Positions 45,579 through 58,906 of a stretch of DNA of 64,000 bases are shown here, one piece after another. How positions within the stretch are numbered: position 1 is the first letter of the stretch; every line of letters begins with the position of its first letter. This DNA comes from Epiperipatus broadwayi (taxonomy: Eukaryota; Onychophora; Udeonychophora; Euonychophora; Peripatidae), in the NCBI GenBank assembly GCA_028023455.1, contig JAQFVV010006197.1, forward strand, positions 17,045,254-17,109,253, given 5' to 3'. A model generated the notes under the pieces. That model was not told the origin of the DNA. It searched no databases and saw nothing but the letters and a program-made list of their open reading frames with translations. A program made the translations under genes and the position numbers.

Positions 45579-46082
45579 AAGGAATAAACCTTTGGGCCCA
45601 TGCTGTTACATGCATTCACCCATAAGCATCAATTTCAAAAGAATATCTAGACCACATATGCTTACAGCTTATCATTATATAAGCCAGTCTTTGCCCACTA
45701 TGCTGAAATCACCACTTGTGTGCCTGATATATAGCTTGACAAATGAATTGTATAAACTCATTCATTCTATAACAGAGAGAGAATCTCATTTTTAATCACT
45801 TGCAATTAGAAATAAATATTAAATTTTGAATTTACTGTAATATTTATATAGTGCTTGACTATGTATGTAATATAGAATGAATAAGTTCATACAATTCATT
45901 TGTCAGATTATATATCAGGCACACACTAGATTAAAGCCCTATTTCAGCACAGTGAGGAAAGGTTAGTTATATAATGATAAGTTCTAAGCATAAGTGGTTC
46001 ACTTATGCCTTTTAAACTGATGCTTATCGATGACTATGTATAAATTCTTGAAACATGCATGCCAGAGGTTTATCCCTTCTTT
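45579..46082. mobile_element. Long imperfect inverted-repeat element
   Basis: Arms of about 195-215 bases (45579-45773 and 45869-46082) flank a roughly 95-base centre. Shared blocks include ACAAATGAATTGTAT, GTGTGCCTGATATATA and CTTATCATTATATAA with their complements. Arms differ by frequent substitutions and indels, so it is older than the 47.8-kb hairpin. The forward open frame 45592-45795 is a by-product. It begins about 50 bases after the LINE relic. The class is unknown. Confidence 0.7.
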
Positions 46083-47775
46083 AAATTACATATATTGTCA
46101 AACATTTATAGATAAACTGTTTATTACATAAATTTAATCTGTTTAGCATTTATTTTTAATTCTATTTTTGTTATTTTCATCTGATAATTCTTGCAATATT
46201 TCGTGAAGTTCTGAAGCATTATTTGCAAAATAGTCACAACATTACAAATTTTAAATAATTAAAAAGAAAGATTTTTGTTAGTTCTGATTTAGAATCATAT
46301 AATATTCAAATTAAATGTGTATATACTTAAATGTAGTAAAAAATATAGTAAACTAACTAAAGGAAATATATATTTATAAAAACAAAAATTTCTTTTTATC
46401 ACAGCTATTTTTAGTATTTCAACTAGAGGATGAAGGTTATGAGAAAATAAACAATTGTTTCTAAATCTGATAAACAATTCTTATAGATTGTAAACTCCCC
46501 CCCCCCCTTTTTTTTTTTTTTCAATCATCTGCTAATCTTTTATAATAAATATTCATTTTCTTTCCAAAAAACCTTGTTTATCAAAAATTACTGTGTATAT
46601 TTAATAAATCTCAAAATATAAATAAAATATATTATTTGTTGACATGTGAAATGACAATAAACAATAAATTTTAAATAATTAATATTCCAGTAAAACACCA
46701 AAAACTTTGTTTACATAAATACCTATATGTTATTTTCATATATATTCATAATCAAACAAATAAATAAATACACCACCTACTTTGATATATATATACACAA
46801 TCAAAAATGCTGCTATAGAAATCTAATTAATTCAAGAAAGTAATGATGCCTGTGTTTAGATTCATTTTATGTGAATATAACATCTTAAAGTTGAAAATAA
46901 GAGACAAAACTTTTTGTGTTTTTTTTTTTTGTTGAAAAAAAGTTGTTATATGACCACTCTTAAATTATCAAATGATCTGATAAATTTAAATGTTTAAATA
47001 CCAATCTATATTCATTTTTATGCAAAATGTCAAATTATAGTAGTTATTCTAACATGTAGACTATTAGCTGATTCTCTTACATATTGGTTCAAGTAACTGC
47101 TACCTTCTATTAAACATATTAAGTTTACACTTATAATTGACATAGTTGAGGGTGCACTTTTTAAAATTATTAATGCTATTATCTTGGACCATTTTTAAAA
47201 TTAATGTTTGCATATGAGATATCTTTTATCTCCATATATAAGATTTGTTAATAAACTTTAATTTTATGTTTATACTTAAGTGCCCTATGTCATTAATATA
47301 CAATTTTAGATGGGATGGGAAAAGTAGATTTTAAATAATTTGTTGAATTTAATATGTTAAAATGTTTTAGCAATATGTATGCAATATTGGGTAAATTATT
47401 AAAACTGAGGATTATTGGAATTTCTATTTGAGTGATTTTTTTTATGTAGTAGAAATTTCTTTTCCTCAATTTCTGAAGACCTTATTATTGCATTATCCAA
47501 CATTTTAAGTTATCTCATATTTGTAAATTATTATATAAAATCTTGTAATTTGAAGAAATTTCTCATTGCTGCAAATTCTCCTAATTCTTAAAAATTGATT
47601 CTGGAGGAAATTAGCCTTTAAGTGCTGAATCACTTATTTAAATCATCCCCCCTCCCCCCATATATAATTTAATATTGTATAATATCAAAAAAGCAAGTCA
47701 TATATAATTTGACATTACTTTTATAAGCTTGTATTTACAAAAATGCAATACAGAGAGCGTACCAATAGCTCAAAT
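46083..47775. other. AT-rich intergenic stretch
   Basis: It contains a C run followed by a T run at about 46497-46522 and A/T-rich DNA. No gene was found. The reverse open frame 46295-46477 is not supported. Confidence 0.5.
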
Positions 47776-47957
47776 AAGCTCTTAATTGATAAATGCTGTA
47801 TGAGAAAATATTTAAAATCTCTATCCAGAACCTTCCCATCTCCAGACCAATTCATTGACGTGAGTCATAAACTCGAAACCGGTTGGTCTGGAGATGGGAA
47901 GGTTCTGGATAGGGATTTTAAATATTTTCTCATACCGCACTTATCAATTAAGAGCTT
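47776..47957. repeat. Near-perfect hairpin with 75-bp arms
   Basis: The arms 47776-47850 and 47883-47957 pair with only about three mismatches around a 32-base loop (containing GACGTGAGTCATAAACTCG). The inner half of each arm is GC-richer than the flanks (CCAGAACCTTCCCATCTCC). A transcript would fold into one long stem, so a MITE or a small-RNA hairpin precursor are both possible. The forward open frame 47743-48051 crosses it but both arms of a palindrome being open gives no support for a gene. Confidence 0.85.
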
Positions 47958-49044
47958 GTATAATATCATAATCAGATTTATTCATCTTGTGCATGAAATA
48001 TTTTTTTTTAGATGGTGGCTTTTCTTTTATGATTTCTATCTTCAACTTTAAAAGAGTTTTTTAATAAGTTATCAACATCCTATTTAGAATTTCATTTATT
48101 TCTGTTTGCAAAGAAAATTGATGTTTCTAAAAAAAAAAAAAATTCCCCTTTCATTTAACAATTATATACAATAGTTTTTAAAACAATTACTAACATGAAT
48201 ATATATATATAATCTTGGAATACAGTAAAAAGTGTAAAAAGGTATTGAACATGGAATTTTGGAAATTGTCATATGACTTTTATATATATTCAGTGTTGTG
48301 ATTATTTATTATTTACTGTTTTTGTATAATAAAAAGTTATTGATCATAATAGTTAGAGATCATTTTGGATTATTTATTAATAGTAAAGAGAAATCATCAT
48401 ATGACTATAAATATATAAATGAAGTCCTTATTAAAGAATTAAGATTTTATTCATTTGCCATCATCAGCAATGAGTATCCTAAGAGGGGGGGGGATAAAAC
48501 ATAATAATAACAAACAATAACAAGAACAACAAAAATAATAATAACATTTTTTTTAAAAATTCAATTTATTTAATAAAATAATCATAATAATAAATTGCAA
48601 ATAACCATATAAAAGCTCAAAACAATCTTGTATGAAGAACCTACAATATAATAATTAATAATTTAAAATATAGATATATATATAAATAAAAAAGTAATAA
48701 TAATACTAACAATATCAATAGAAAAATACAATAATAAAATACATAGATTGAGATAAGTAAACAATATATATAAATATAAAATTGAAAAAAATATATATAT
48801 ATAACAGTATTAATGTAAAAAATACTAAAACCGAGTTGCAGTATAGCTGGTTTAATAAATCTTTCTACATTTTATATTTAAATTCTATTTTAGTATTTTT
48901 TAAATTAATATTTAGAATGGCAGAGTATCAAAATGTAATGTAACAGTAATAATATTTAGCATGAAACCAATGATGTAAACTTTTTTTGAAAACTACATAG
49001 AAAATATTTTTTAAACAATTTAGGACCAGAATAAACACCCTATC
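47958..49044. other. AT-rich intergenic stretch with simple repeats
   Basis: It holds a G run at 48484-48493 and an AAT/ATA-rich low-complexity tract over about 48500-48810. No coding sequence recognised. Confidence 0.5.
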
Positions 49045-49489
49045 TTCTAGTACAGGGGTGGGCAAATAGCAGCCCAAGGACCACATGCGGCCCGTCAAGG
49101 CAATCAAAAAAATCTGCCTTAAACTGAGATTTCCTTCCTGTGCGCGACGGAAGATTCATCTCTTATTTTCCACTAGGATGGCCACATCAATACACATGCA
49201 AAGTGTAGATACAATGTGCAGTGCTTTTTCAGTTGATCTGGTTAATTTCAATTTTGTCTTTGCATTAGCAAATTTATACATTTTCAAATTTAGTGAAATC
49301 ATGAACCCTCCGAAAAAATGTAAAATTGGTGATGAGTGTCATGTGTTTAATGAAGAATGGACAAACAAATATTTTTTTGGTAATACAGGGAATAAAGCAG
49401 TGTATTTATTGTGTCATGAAAAAAGGTGCGGCCTTCTGCCAACCCCTGCAGCCCCCGAGCCAAAACAATTGCCCATCCCTGTTCTAGTA
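49045..49489 (+). mobile_element. Internally deleted hAT element with perfect 8-bp target duplication
   Basis: The element (49053-49481, 429 bp) has ends CAGGGGTGGGCAA and TTGCCCATCCCTG, the CAGGG-type terminal inverted repeats of hAT/Charlie-like transposons. The 8-bp duplication TTCTAGTA lies at 49045-49052 and 49482-49489. Subterminal sequence has the typical ACCACATGCGGCCCG. It is clearly less AT-rich than its surroundings. Only the start of the transposase remains, with the rest deleted, so it is non-autonomous. Confidence 0.95.
49301..49431 (+). pseudogene. hAT transposase N-terminal (BED-finger) fragment
   Basis: From the ATG at 49301 the frame reads MNPPKKCKIGDECHVFNEEW and then TNKYFFGNTGNKAVYLLCHEK. 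It matches the N-terminus of ZBED5/GTF2IRD2-related hAT transposases, where F-N-x-x-W-x-x-x-Y-F-F and the C-L-I-C pair precede the H-x-x-x-H of the BED zinc finger. The first cysteine of that pair is replaced (LLC), and the frame runs into the deleted 3' end right after CHEK, so the histidines are gone. It keeps the DNA-binding start only. The upstream part of the same open frame (from 49085) is element 5' sequence, not transposase. Confidence 0.85.
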
Positions 49490-52146
49490 GATTCCCCTTA
49501 AAAAAAAATTATAAAGCCAACAGAATTTATTTGAAAGAAGGATATTTAGATTAGAAATCCTAGAACATAGTTAAAGTTTTCTAAAATGAATGTCACGAAT
49601 GGCCTTATATTGTTATAAGTACACAACATCAAATATACCATGTTTTTGAATAAATCTAAAAAAAATCAAATCAAGAATATATAAAATATAAGTTTGTATA
49701 ATAAATATTCATATAATAGGCCAATATAAATGAAATCAAAAATTGGTTTAGGTAGAAATTTTATTGAGTAAAAGAACATATAATTTAATTTTCATTAATG
49801 AGATCAGTGATTTAATCAAGACAAGTTGGAACCAATATAAATTCCAAATAACAGTGAATATCATTAAAATGAATATTATCACAAGGACACATATTAAAGT
49901 GCAAAATTATTTACTATAAGTAGCGATGTTAAGAGAAAAAAAAGTTGTAATTGTAAGAAAAAAGAATTGCTTTTGTTTTATTCAGATTTACAAATAATTA
50001 TGTACTATTTACTAATTAAAAATAAATCTTCATTCACTATTTTTTAAGACTTCTGAAAGAAGCAGACTACAAGATAGTTTGATCACTTATCAGGAAGCAT
50101 GATATTAATTAATTTCTCTACCCATATTATGTGTTATAAATCCAGATAGTGTGAAAGTTGACTATGTTTTTAGATCCAAACATTGAATATTGTTCAATAA
50201 TGTTTATTTAGCTGTTTTTAACTAAGAGAGTAAAACAAAGATGAAAAATCTGAAACCTGTATTTTTTAGGGGAGGAAGAAGGAGGTTTTAGGGGAGATAT
50301 TTGCATTGTAGTTGATTTAAATGACTAATTTGTCTATATTATTAGTGTATTGACATATATTTTTAATTTTTTTATTAAATATTTTAGTGATTTAATTTTG
50401 AAATACTTATCTCATCTTTCAAATATTACTATTATTATTTTGAATTTAGATATTCTGATTTTATCAATCTGATGTCATATGATTATCACTTTTTTATTTG
50501 GTATGATCCTTTAACTGGACACAACAGTCCACTTTATAAGAGAAGCACAGAAGTATTGTATTTTGCAACAGAAAATACTGTAAGTTATTACATTGTATAA
50601 TATTTTTTTAGTAGTCTATCATAAACAATTGCAAAGTATTTTTCATAAAAAAATTTGTGGAATATTGAAAAAAAAAATGGTTTGCATCAAAAGAGCATTA
50701 GTTTATTATACCTTTCACTATATGATGTTTTAGCTACACAACACATATTAAAATGATTTTCAGTTGCTTGACACTCACTTCAAATGATCATTTTTTATTT
50801 CTTTTACATTTTTTTACCATCAAGTAATAGAAAAAATGAATGGTTTAGTTTAAACCTAAGACACATTTTATGATATTTTTAAATGTAAGATTTACACGCA
50901 TTTATGCACATTGTAATATTTAAATCACTGTGGTCTTGAATTCTGAACTTGAGATATTGGAATAATTTTATTAAACCTTCTGAGATGCTTAATTTTCACT
51001 GAATGATGCTGATCTATACCTATTATTTATGCTCAGGATTTCTCTCTAAAGTTTTTTTTTTTTTCACCATTTGTAGTTGAAAGATCTAAATTTTTCTTTG
51101 CAATTTTTTTAATATTTTAGTTTTAATTTTTGTCAGTCAGTCAAACTTGTAAATTAGGGATGAATCTGTTGTGTTTGCATATTAGTCAAAAAAAAAGCAG
51201 AGTTTTTCCCTAGATTATCACAAAAGAAAGTCATAAGTAATTGTTTTATATAACAAATTTTATTTAAAAAAGTAATTTTTTTTTATTTCAAAGTATTCAG
51301 GATTTATATTTTTACATAATTAGTATTTATATTTTATCTATTAGTTTTTCTAAGCAAGAAAATAATTATGTTTCCATTTATTCATTATGTTTACTTTATA
51401 TTAAAAATATTTCAAAAATATTTGTTACTTTTTATTTTATTATCTGGAAAGTATATTTAACAAATATATATTTTTAAAAAAAAATACATTTTTTATACTT
51501 TTTCTTCATTCTTTGATTGTAATTCTCTTTGGTGAAATATTTTCATGCATCAACAATGACATTAAATTGGAGTATAATAATATTATGAAATTCCCTGCTA
51601 CATTTACTGACAATCACACATTGAGACAATAATTATAAAGTCAGTTTTGGGAGAGGAAAACACATTCTCATACTTAGAAAGAAATCTCAAGATTTATTCA
51701 TATACTAATTAATAGAACACCATATTAATTTTAATGAAACATGTTTATGTATAAAGAAGATATTGGGGATTTTATATATATATCCTATTTAAAATTAATG
51801 TATTTAGAATATTCCATATTTCATAATGTTTTTATTGTATGTTGGAAAACACATTTGTTATTCATACTATACTTGTTCAATTATAATCTTATTTTTGTTT
51901 TATATTTATACATATATGTAATGATAAATAATATTTTTATACTGAATTAATATACTATCATGTGATAATCACAGTCCACTCAATTAATATTTGACATGTC
52001 ACCTAGCAGCCATGTTCAATAACTTTTTCTACTGTATTTTAGATCTTATTACATAGGCTGTTGATGATGTGGATATCATATAAAAAGATCTAAAATATAG
52101 TATGAAATTATAATTTTTTTTACTCCAAAAAGATGAAAATGACTGG
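49490..52146. other. AT-rich intergenic stretch
   Basis: No gene recognised. The forward open frame 51741-51950 is hydrophobic low-complexity. A small palindrome pairs 52030-52047 (TACTGTATTTTAGATCTT less its first base) with 52085-52102. Confidence 0.5.
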
Positions 52147-52339
52147 TATATATATAGAAAGATGAATCATATCTATCATTAATTAATTTCAATAATGCTA
52201 TCTGTATTAAACACAAAATCTGAATAAAGCAGTTGGAAAAAAATCAACCAATCTGATTTATTCAGATTTCGTGTTTTATACAAATAACACTGTTGAAATT
52301 AAGTAATGATAGGTATTGATCATATTTCTATATTTATAC
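52147..52339. mobile_element. Inverted-repeat element (MITE-like)
   Basis: Arms of about 85-90 bases include ATTTCAATAATGCTATCTGT and AATCTGAATAAA with their partners near 52260-52330. Mismatches are scattered. A short A-rich centre and no coding capacity. About 190 bp in total. Confidence 0.6.
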
Positions 52340-55300
52340 TAAATATAGAATAAGCATCTGATTCTCTTTCATATATATATATATATTGTAACCTAATATT
52401 TACCATTGTAATTATATAGCCAACGAATTGTAAAAATATTATTGGCTTTTCTAATTAAACAAAGTAAATCCATCACTATTATTGGTCAGATGACAGGTAA
52501 AATAATCAAAAATGAAAATTAAGGGAATAAAAATTTGTAGAAAGTATTTAAAAATGTCTTTTGAGCAAATTTTATTGATCAATGTGTATCTAAAATGCAT
52601 GTGTCTGTGTTATTATTTTTTTAAAAACACAGTTGAATTTTGGTCTTAATGAAAATCAACAGAGTTAACTTTACCTGTGGATTAAATATGTTTAAACCAA
52701 AGGATTAGTAATCTACTATCTTTAAAGTATTAATTGAGATTGCATAATCTCAATTAATTACTAATCAAAGGTGAAGTAAAAACTATTATTTTATATCTTT
52801 AAACTATGTAATAAACACCAACCATAAGAATATTAGTCTACAAATGCTTTCTAAAGGATTTAACCACTCGCTTTGCATATAACTACAAATTAACATCTGC
52901 CCTTTAGTAATGGATTTATGATTATGAATGCCATGGTTCAAAAATATGATAGTAAGCAGACATTTTTAAATGGATTAATGTGATAACTATGCAATCTGGA
53001 GTAGGATTACTAAATATGCATTATTAAATCTTTTAAAATCATTATATTAAGTGTTACTATGGATTTTAAACCTATGAAATGGATAACCTTGTGCTTCTGA
53101 TTTAATGTTTAATGCTTATATTAAGTTATTGCCAATAAATTATAAATATTGGAATACTCTGCAAAAGTGTGAATACTTCCACACGATATTTTAAAATGTT
53201 CATGACAACATTATTACACATTTGAGGAAGTATTCAATAAACTTTGTTTATAATTGTTGAATTATTTGGTTTATTTTTTTTATTAGAGTAGTAATAAATA
53301 AATAATAAAGTTCTCAAGATAATACTGACATAAGAAGGTACAGGTAACATCTTTATATTATTATTAATGATATTGGGTATGACTGTAATATCTGTGATTT
53401 ATATTTTGTATTGAAGACAGATTGCATTTAGTAAAACTAACTTATAAATTTCTGCCAATCCATTTGTGTTTAACTTATGTTTTATTGGTCTATGAATTCA
53501 GTCTCAGATTAATAGGTAGCTAAACATCCTGAGTAAATAATTAATCCACCAAGGAATATCTGTATAGTGCCTATGATAGTTGTATAATTTGATAAATGCT
53601 ATATTATGCAATAAAGCATTTTTATTGTATCAATAAAATAAATCATATTTGTTAGTAGAGATATACTCCTAACTAATTATTTCAACTTTAAATATAAGAA
53701 GCATAGCAAATCATTCAAGTAAAAGATATATAAATGTCATAATTAATGAAGCTGTGTATTTTATATAGCATTGATAGGAGTACTAAGTAAGTAATTTGCT
53801 TGTTTCAAAAGAGTTAAAGAACTAGTCTGCTCTTGTAGAATAAGATTGTTAATCTATTAATTATTGTTATAAAGATAATTAAGGACACCATAAAACATTC
53901 TTATCATCCTGTATGTAAGATTAGATTTTGATTTAATATTGTTCAACTGTCTCCAATAGTGTCTTGTTTTTGCAACAGTTTAGAATCACACACAATCATA
54001 ACCCAAGATTAGCTTAAATATGGAAAACAAACAATAATATTTATTAATATTGTTGTAGAATTTTATCAATTTATGTTTATTAATCACTTATAATTTTGAT
54101 ATTTTGTTTATATACTTGTTATTCATAATAAAACAATTGTTATGTTTAAATACATCTGTTTATCATTATTGAAATCATCTTTACATATTGTTGAAATAAG
54201 AGGTCATACCTCCAGGCTATTAAATTACATATTTATTAAATTTATCTATACCATTTATTATTACTATTGTTATCTGAAATACAAATTAGTAGGTAGGTTA
54301 ATGAACAATAAAATCCTTTTACATTCATCACACTTAGAATAACTTAATGAACTTTAAATCTATATATATTTTAATTGAATGATTAAGATGTAATTAATTA
54401 ATTAAATATATTTAATTTAGGCATGAGATAGAATTAATTTGCTAGATTTTTAAAAGTATATAGTCAGACTAGTTCTTTCCACAATAGATATCGCAATAGA
54501 GCATATGTATTTAAGAATACATTAAGATTATTAACATACATCTATAAGAGTACCATTACAAATTTATTGTTCTTACATTAATGTATTGTTAAATTTTGGA
54601 ATAATTGTTATTATTTATTTCATGTGGAAAATAAATATACATTCATTTAAATCTATTTTTCGTAAGAGTGCAACCAATTTCAAATACACTCATCTTGATT
54701 GTCTTTTGCTCTTACCTGATTGCAACCTGAACTTTGGGTTACAATATATATTGTAGCAATTATATTGGCTATGCTGATGTTACATTATTGTATTTTCAAA
54801 AATATAAGGTGAGGTATTCATTTATTTAATTTTCCCTTTCATCCAAAATAAAATATATTGCATATATTATGGAGATGACACCAAAAAATTTATAAAATGC
54901 AGCTAAAGTGTTGATATGTAAATCAACTGAAAAATATTGTAATGAGATAGATTTTTTCTCATTCTCTCCCATACTCTTGTTCGAAACAGGAAAAGGAATA
55001 CAAAATGAATTAGCTATTAAATAATCCTTTTTTTATACATAAGAAATAATTTCTATTTCTTACGTACACCTTATATATAACACCTGCTAATAAAATTAAG
55101 CAATAAATATTACACACATGACCCATAGAATAAACCCTCCATAGCTCTGAGAACATGCTCTTCTATGAGTTGTGACAGGAGTATATAGTATCCAAGTATA
55201 TTAATATTTATGAGAAATATGAATTCTAGATAAATAATTCCTAGTTTCATATAATTTTATTTTTATTACTTTATTGACTCTGTCATTAAGAACAAAGTTA

Positions 55301-55511
55301 TATATATGACATTTTTTTATAGATATTCAATAAAACAATCTATTTTGTCTGTTTATTATATTGAAATTATATTTAATTATTCACAAATTTTTTACAAAAC
55401 ATAACCTTTATGTATTTCAATAATTCTTTCTTCAAAATCATTTATGAAATGTTATTTAAAATATTGCTTAACAATATTTTCTACATAATCAAGTTTATAA
55501 TTTAGTATATA
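52340..55511. other. AT-rich intergenic stretch
   Basis: TA microsatellite at about 52369-52386 and a short palindrome around 52727-52762 (ATTAATTGAGATT with its complement). The forward open frame 54142-54342 has no domain. No genes or RNA genes recognised. Confidence 0.5.
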
Positions 55512-55697
55512 AATAAATTGTTTTTTGAGTTGAACCATGTATTATTTTTATTACATACTGATAAACTAGCATCCGCCATTGTCAAGGTTAACTTTTTTAT
55601 TTCAAAAGTTAATCTTGACAATGGCAGATGCTAGTTCATCAAAATATCGGTATGCAATGAAAAATAATCTACGGTTCAACTCAAAAAACAATTTATC
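55512..55697. mobile_element. Inverted-repeat element (MITE-like)
   Basis: The arms share AAATTGTTTTTTGAGTTGAA at the outside and CTAGCATCYGCCATTGTCAA near the centre, separated by about ten bases. One arm has extra bases. Length about 186 bp, no coding sequence. Confidence 0.7.
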
Positions 55698-57672
55698 TAC
55701 ATAAGTCAACCATGAAAACATCAAATATAATATTCTTAGAAAGTATTTGGTAATATTGATAAAGTTAAGAAAAGATATACATAGTTCTTACCTTAGAGTG
55801 TAACAATCAAAATAATATTTCAGACAGTTTTGTTTAGGTATTTATTTTCTCCATTTCATCAATTAGATTGAGTTTCTCTAGATTTATGCAAATAGATCCA
55901 CAGTTGAATACAATGAATAAAAACTGATTTAGTTTCACCAACATCCTTTTTGTATTCTACCTAATTAAGTTGTTTTTTAATAAAAACAATTATCTTAATT
56001 TGTATCTTATTTAATCATTTTTTTAATCAGCATTTTGCCATGTCATTCTTACTCAAAGATAATATTTTTCTAATTACTATAATTTTAATTAATTATCTTG
56101 CTCATTCTAAAAATTTAAAACAGGCAAAACTCTCTATATGTATTGCCACTCAAATGGTGATCATGTGATGTTTATTGGCTTAAAAACAAAACTTGTTTAC
56201 AATTATTTTTATCAAGTTTTTTTTTAAAAAATACTTTAATGTATAGCATAAAAAAACCCCACTTCAATTATTTTATATAAACAAATACATCTTTTTTCTT
56301 ATACTTTTACTGTAATTAATAATATTGTTTCACTATTATTTTTTATTATTATTTGATAAATAATATAAATAACAGTACACTAAACAGAAATAAGGGGAAT
56401 ACCAAGTATATTTTGAAAACACATTAAATCATCATTATGTCATTCACTGTATTTTCTATTTTTATCTACATATTTTTACACAATGGAATGAATTTCAAGC
56501 ATTAACTTCTCTTTTCAACTGCCTTTGTTTGATGCCACTGTTTAGCTGCACAAGTTACTTAACAAAGCCTATTTACATTGGCTCATGCAGAAATTGTATT
56601 TAATGGCATATTGATTTAATATATGCCCTTCTTAAATTTCTGTATTATTATTATTTACAGCTATTATAATTAAAAATTGTTATATATATATTCTAATCTC
56701 ATGAGATAGTTTCCATATATAGTTTTAAAGACATGAATTCAAAAATTTTTATGAATATTAAAATGTAAAAGGTATTTATTTATTTTTAATCCTCAATCAT
56801 TAATAAATTGAAAACAATGTAATTGTAAAAAATAAAAGCTTATTTCTTTATTTAATGTAAAATAATAAAATTGACTATTTTAAAATATTGGGTTGCTATA
56901 GAAACTTGGACAGTTGCAAAACAAATGAAAAAAAAACACTCAGTTCCACTGCTTTTTTCAAACTTTAAAGAGAAAATATTTCTTCTTTGTTCTGCTTATA
57001 GAATGAAAGTCAGGAAAATAATTGTAATTCTCATGTCTGTTTATATAATGCAATTAAAGGGTAATGCTTTGGAGTGCTTCATCTAATCTTTCCATAGATG
57101 TAGTTTCTTAATACCAGCTGTAAAAAGTAATAATCAATAACATCTTGTTGCTAATCCTGAACTGATTATGGATATTATGATATAATGGCACGTTAGTCTC
57201 AGCAGTTAACTAATTGTTTTTCAGAAGAAATTACCCAACAAGAAATAGATTAATACATTCTGCATATTTGATTCCCTCTTATAAGAAGCCACTCTTTAAA
57301 AAGAACTTACTTATAGAAACAAATTACATATAAATTTGAAATATTCAACTGCAATTATTAAGGCCAGAGATCTCAAGTTAAAATTATTTTATTATGAAAG
57401 AAAGTTGAACTCAATAGAAAAATAAAAAAAGTAAGATAACTGGGTAAAACCCTTACAATAACTTTCATGAATTAAACTAATTAAAAGTATTTTCTGCAAT
57501 GTATGTTTTCTGTTCTATTATGTTTATGTAGATATATAAATATAAACTGTTATATTGTTTTATCTTATTTTATTAATTAAAATTATTGTTACAGTTAATA
57601 ATAATCTTGTTGCTCATACATTTTCTCATCCAAATTACAAGTAGACTGTTTTATATTGCATTAGAATTAATA
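55698..57672. other. AT-rich intergenic stretch
   Basis: No gene recognised. The forward open frame 56871-57086 is not supported by any motif. Confidence 0.5.
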
Positions 57673-57836
57673 TTATAAATGTGGAAACATGACTGGATCT
57701 GCATAAAGGTTTGTCCTTAATGTAGGTCCAATCTGATAATCGTCCAAGAAAAATTGTATAGTCATTCCACCATGTATTTGGTTACCCATTTGGTATTCAC
57801 TTTCCTCTAAACTGAGCATTTTTTCATATTTATTAT
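57673..57836 (-). CDS. Possible terminal exon of an unidentified host gene
   Basis: On the reverse strand a frame reads QMGNQIHGGMTIQFFLDDYQ, then IGPTLRTNLYADPVMFPHL and a stop at 57673. The composition is that of a normal folded protein and unlike the poly-Ile/Asn/Lys translations around it. TGCTCAG and TTTAG just upstream (about 57815-57825) could be 3' splice sites, and 5' of them the frame turns low-complexity (IDNNKYEK). No family was recognised, no other exon was found, and no AATAAA lies close downstream, so this may be chance or a captured fragment. Confidence 0.25.
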
Positions 57837-57876
57837 TATCAATTTTATTTTTAGTATAGTATAATTGTGGTATCAT

Positions 57877-58901
57877 TACATTATATATATATAAAATTCC
57901 TAAATAATGATAAAAACATTCACTAAAATAAATGAGAATAAGAAAAAAAAAATTTCAATCCTTAAATTAGCCATTTTAACATTCACAGAAATAAAGTTTA
58001 GGAATATTATCATTTATGTATCATTATAGTATACTTGTTATTTTATATATTGTAATAGTGTGAAATAGCATCCCTCATCTGCCATGTATGGGAAGCAAAT
58101 TATAACAGTAGAAAATAGATTTGGCATCTTACATTTATCATGACTTCACTATTAATAATAAATTGTAATAAAATACAATAATTCAAATGGATGTGCGAAA
58201 GGAGTCAATAAGACAGCTACCAGTGATAGCCAAAATTAGAATGTTATAATTAGAAAAAAGAAAAAATTATGATCAATTTATTCCAACTTGCAATTATTTA
58301 TAAATTATGAGTGCCATACAAATTAGATTGCTCCCTTCTACTTGGGAATTCTATCATCAGATTTTCAATGATATGGATGGCTGAAGAGTTGGAGGTTGGA
58401 GTAGTTTGAAGCTTGTCCATTAAAGTGTAAGGATTTGTTATCTTAATATAAACTGAGCATTGATTATATATATATGTATGGGAGATAGTAATCTGGAACA
58501 ACTGATGAGTGCTGGTTTAGCACAAAATACATATATTGGTGATTATTTATCTTTTCTCCATGTGTGTGGTTATGTGTCTCAGTAGTATGAGATAGTGTGG
58601 ATAGTGAAGTGGCTTGAAAGTCTGACTTCAAATCTCCTATATTCTCATACCTTGTTATATTAACCTTGTGGTTCACAATAATACTGTAAATCATGAGTCT
58701 GATTATAAAATGTTCTAATAATAAGAATAAAAATAACATAATGAACTGGTGCTATAAACCTATTGTAATATCTATCAGAATAATAAAGAAAATAAATAAA
58801 TTTGCAAATAAAATGGAGACCAATGACACCATGACAATTAATAATACAAATTTTATTACAATGCATATATATAAACAAGATATAGTGTACAAATTTACAT
58901 T
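57877..58901. other. AT-rich intergenic stretch
   Basis: Several short overlapping open frames on both strands (58298-58974), none with a recognisable domain. The stretch ends at the Gypsy-2 target site. Confidence 0.5.
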
Positions 58902-58906
58902 GATAC

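Noticed and set aside
47743-48051. 102-residue forward open frame
   Set aside because: Most of it is the two arms of a palindrome translated in opposite sense, with no independent coding support.
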